Source: Clostridia bacterium (GTDB lineage: Bacteria; Bacillota; Clostridia; Christensenellales; Aristaeellaceae). From it: a DNA stretch of 5,994 bases. The position numbers were made by a program, and so were the translations under genes. The notes beneath the pieces were generated by a model, which saw only the letters and a list, made by a program, of their open reading frames with translations, was not told where the DNA came from and searched no databases. Of the stretch, positions 4,943-5,994 are shown piece by piece; positions within the stretch are counted from its first letter, which is position 1; every line of letters starts with the position of its first letter. The stretch lies in contig CAAEEC010000146.1 of the NCBI GenBank assembly GCA_900754755.1, positions 1 to 5,994 on the forward strand, in the 5' to 3' direction.

Positions 4943-5994
4943 ACATACGCGCGAAAAAGCCCCTGGAGCTTGCGGCAACCGCGCTGGCCGCGGCGCTGTT
5001 CGCCGGTTCCGTGGCGCACATCGCCGCGCGCGCGTTGGGCATATCCATTGGCGCGGCGCAACTGTATCTGGCGGCGGCGTGCGCGAGCGTACCCGTGGCC
5101 GCGTGTTATTTTCACAAATGGGCGGGCCTCGCCGCGTGCCTGGCAGGCCTTGCCGCGCTAGCGTTTCTATTCCGCGCGGAAGCGGCCAGCGCGCTGAGCG
5201 CTTTGACCGCCGCAACGCCCGCGCTGAGCGATTGGGGCCCGTTTGCGGCGGGCGCTGGCAGCGCCGTACTGGCTTTGCTCACGTTTGCGTTGTGCCGTTC
5301 GCGCGGCGGCGCTTATCCCGCGTTCGCGCTGCTCGCGGTCGTGCTGGTGATGGCCTGGGAACTGGACGCGGATTTTTCGCTTTGGCGGGCGTTCCCCGCG
5401 CTGATAGCGCTCTGCGCCATGCTGGCGGGCAGTGCGAATGGTTCCGCGGGCCTGTTGCGCGCGTTGCTACCATCCGCGCTGATCGCGGCGCTACTGGCGA
5501 CCCTGCTCGTGCCCAGCGGGCGCGTAGTGTATCCGCCGCTGGAGCAGGCCGCGCAAACCGCGCGCGCGATCTTTGAGGATTATTTCCGCTTTACGCATTC
5601 GCGCGTGGCGTACTCTTTGTATATGGATGGATATAAACCGCTGGGCGAGGTACTCGGCGGCCCGGCCACGCCGGATAGCGAAGTGGTGATGCGCGTGGAA
5701 AGCGAGGAAGACGTGCTGTATCTGCGCGGCTCCATTCGCGATACGTATACCGGCGCGGCTTGGACGGATGATTCGGTGAAAAGCCGGTATCTGTTTATCG
5801 ACCCCATCCGCCTGGGCGTGCGCGCCGAAATCTTCGAAACCCATCCTGAAAACGCCGCCGCGTTCCGCGAGGTGCAGGCGAGCATTGAGTTTTTGGATGA
5901 AGGCACCAGCACGCTCTTTGTGCCGCACCGGGTGACGGACATCGAAGCGCCGGTTTCCATGGCCATCTATTTCAATACGGCGGGCGAAGTCTTC
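4939..5994 (+). CDS. TgpA/YebA-like membrane transglutaminase-family protein, N-terminal part (3' end outside window)
   Basis: The frame opens at ATG 4939 (ATGA overlap with the DUF58 stop) and runs without a stop to the end of the window, giving 352 residues. The first 195 or so are strongly hydrophobic with about six or seven membrane segments (roughly 10-30, 40-58, 62-79, 101-119, 126-140, 151-165, 174-191). An extracytoplasmic part then begins. It contains Y-L-R-G-S-I-R-D-T-Y-T-G-A-A-W at 261-275, a signature found just before the transglutaminase core in TgpA-type proteins. The Cys-His-Asp catalytic core and the usual C-terminal membrane helix would lie beyond the window, so activity cannot be checked. 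Family members usually exceed 700 residues, so about half is present. With the MoxR ATPase and DUF58 protein it completes a conserved envelope-related operon. The substrate is unknown; a protease-like rather than cross-linking role is possible. Confidence 0.85.
   Translation, partial: MNIRAKKPLELAATALAAALFAGSVAHIAARALGISIGAAQLYLAAACASVPVAACYFHKWAGLAACLAGLAALAFLFRAEAASALSALTAATPALSDWGPFAAGAGSAVLALLTFALCRSRGGAYPAFALLAVVLVMAWELDADFSLWRAFPALIALCAMLAGSANGSAGLLRALLPSALIAALLATLLVPSGRVVYPPLEQAAQTARAIFEDYFRFTHSRVAYSLYMDGYKPLGEVLGGPATPDSEVVMRVESEEDVLYLRGSIRDTYTGAAWTDDSVKSRYLFIDPIRLGVRAEIFETHPENAAAFREVQASIEFLDEGTSTLFVPHRVTDIEAPVSMAIYFNTAGEVF

Noticed and set aside
4016..5215. A 399-codon open frame antisense to the DUF58 and transglutaminase genes
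   Set aside because: The translation is Arg/His/Ala-rich and low in complexity, with no start signal. It is best explained as a shadow of GC-biased coding sequence.
5079..5576. A 165-codon plus-strand open frame inside the last gene
   Set aside because: It is out of frame with the transmembrane and Y-L-R-G signature protein starting at 4939, and its translation is Arg/Gly-rich without motifs.
1..5994. Mobile elements, CRISPR repeats or tRNA genes
   Set aside because: Reading both strands showed no transposase or integrase motifs, no regularly spaced repeats, and no tRNA-like cloverleaf with GTTCGA-type arms. The frequent GCGC runs follow from Ala (GCG) and Arg (CGC) codon use.

Overview
The window is a GC-rich bacterial chromosome segment. 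Ala and Arg codons are mostly GCG and CGC, and GCGC runs occur throughout. Strong GGAGG-type ribosome binding sites, ATGA stop/start overlaps and consensus-like sigma-A promoters fit a high-GC Bacillota (Clostridia-like, perhaps Christensenellales). That placement is inferred from gene content and signals, not proven. All recognisable genes are ordinary chromosomal ones. There is no phage, transposon, CRISPR array, tRNA or rRNA that I can see.

Layout: (1) 1-222, + strand: the C-terminal 73 residues of a sulfatase-family protein that begins outside the window. Its codon use is visibly less GC-biased than the rest. (2) 223-421: a convergent intergenic region with two notable inverted repeats. 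One is a strong hairpin just after the stop codon of the minus-strand operon. (3) 422-2622, - strand: a compact four-gene operon read right to left: acpS (holo-ACP synthase), nnrD (ADP-dependent NAD(P)H-hydrate dehydratase), an unrecognised gene of about 122 residues, and a metallo-beta-lactamase-fold hydrolase. Every junction overlaps, so translation is probably coupled. (4) 2623-2826: a divergent control region with back-to-back promoters in an AT-rich island, plus a GC-rich 5' leader for the rightward operon. (5) 2827-5994, + strand: a MoxR AAA+ ATPase, a DUF58 protein, and the N-terminal 352 residues of a TgpA/YebA-like membrane transglutaminase that runs off the end.

The leftward operon combines acyl-carrier-protein activation with repair of damaged NAD(P)H. 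It also carries a small unknown protein and an uncharacterised metal-dependent hydrolase. The rightward operon is the widely conserved MoxR/DUF58/transglutaminase trio, as in the yeaC-yeaD-yebA arrangement of Bacillus subtilis. It is thought to act at the membrane or cell envelope, though its molecular job is poorly defined. The most useful leads are the unrecognised small gene, the post-stop hairpin, the mutually exclusive pairings in the MoxR leader, and the degenerate metal-binding motif in the DUF58 protein. I found nothing that clearly amounts to a new biological system.
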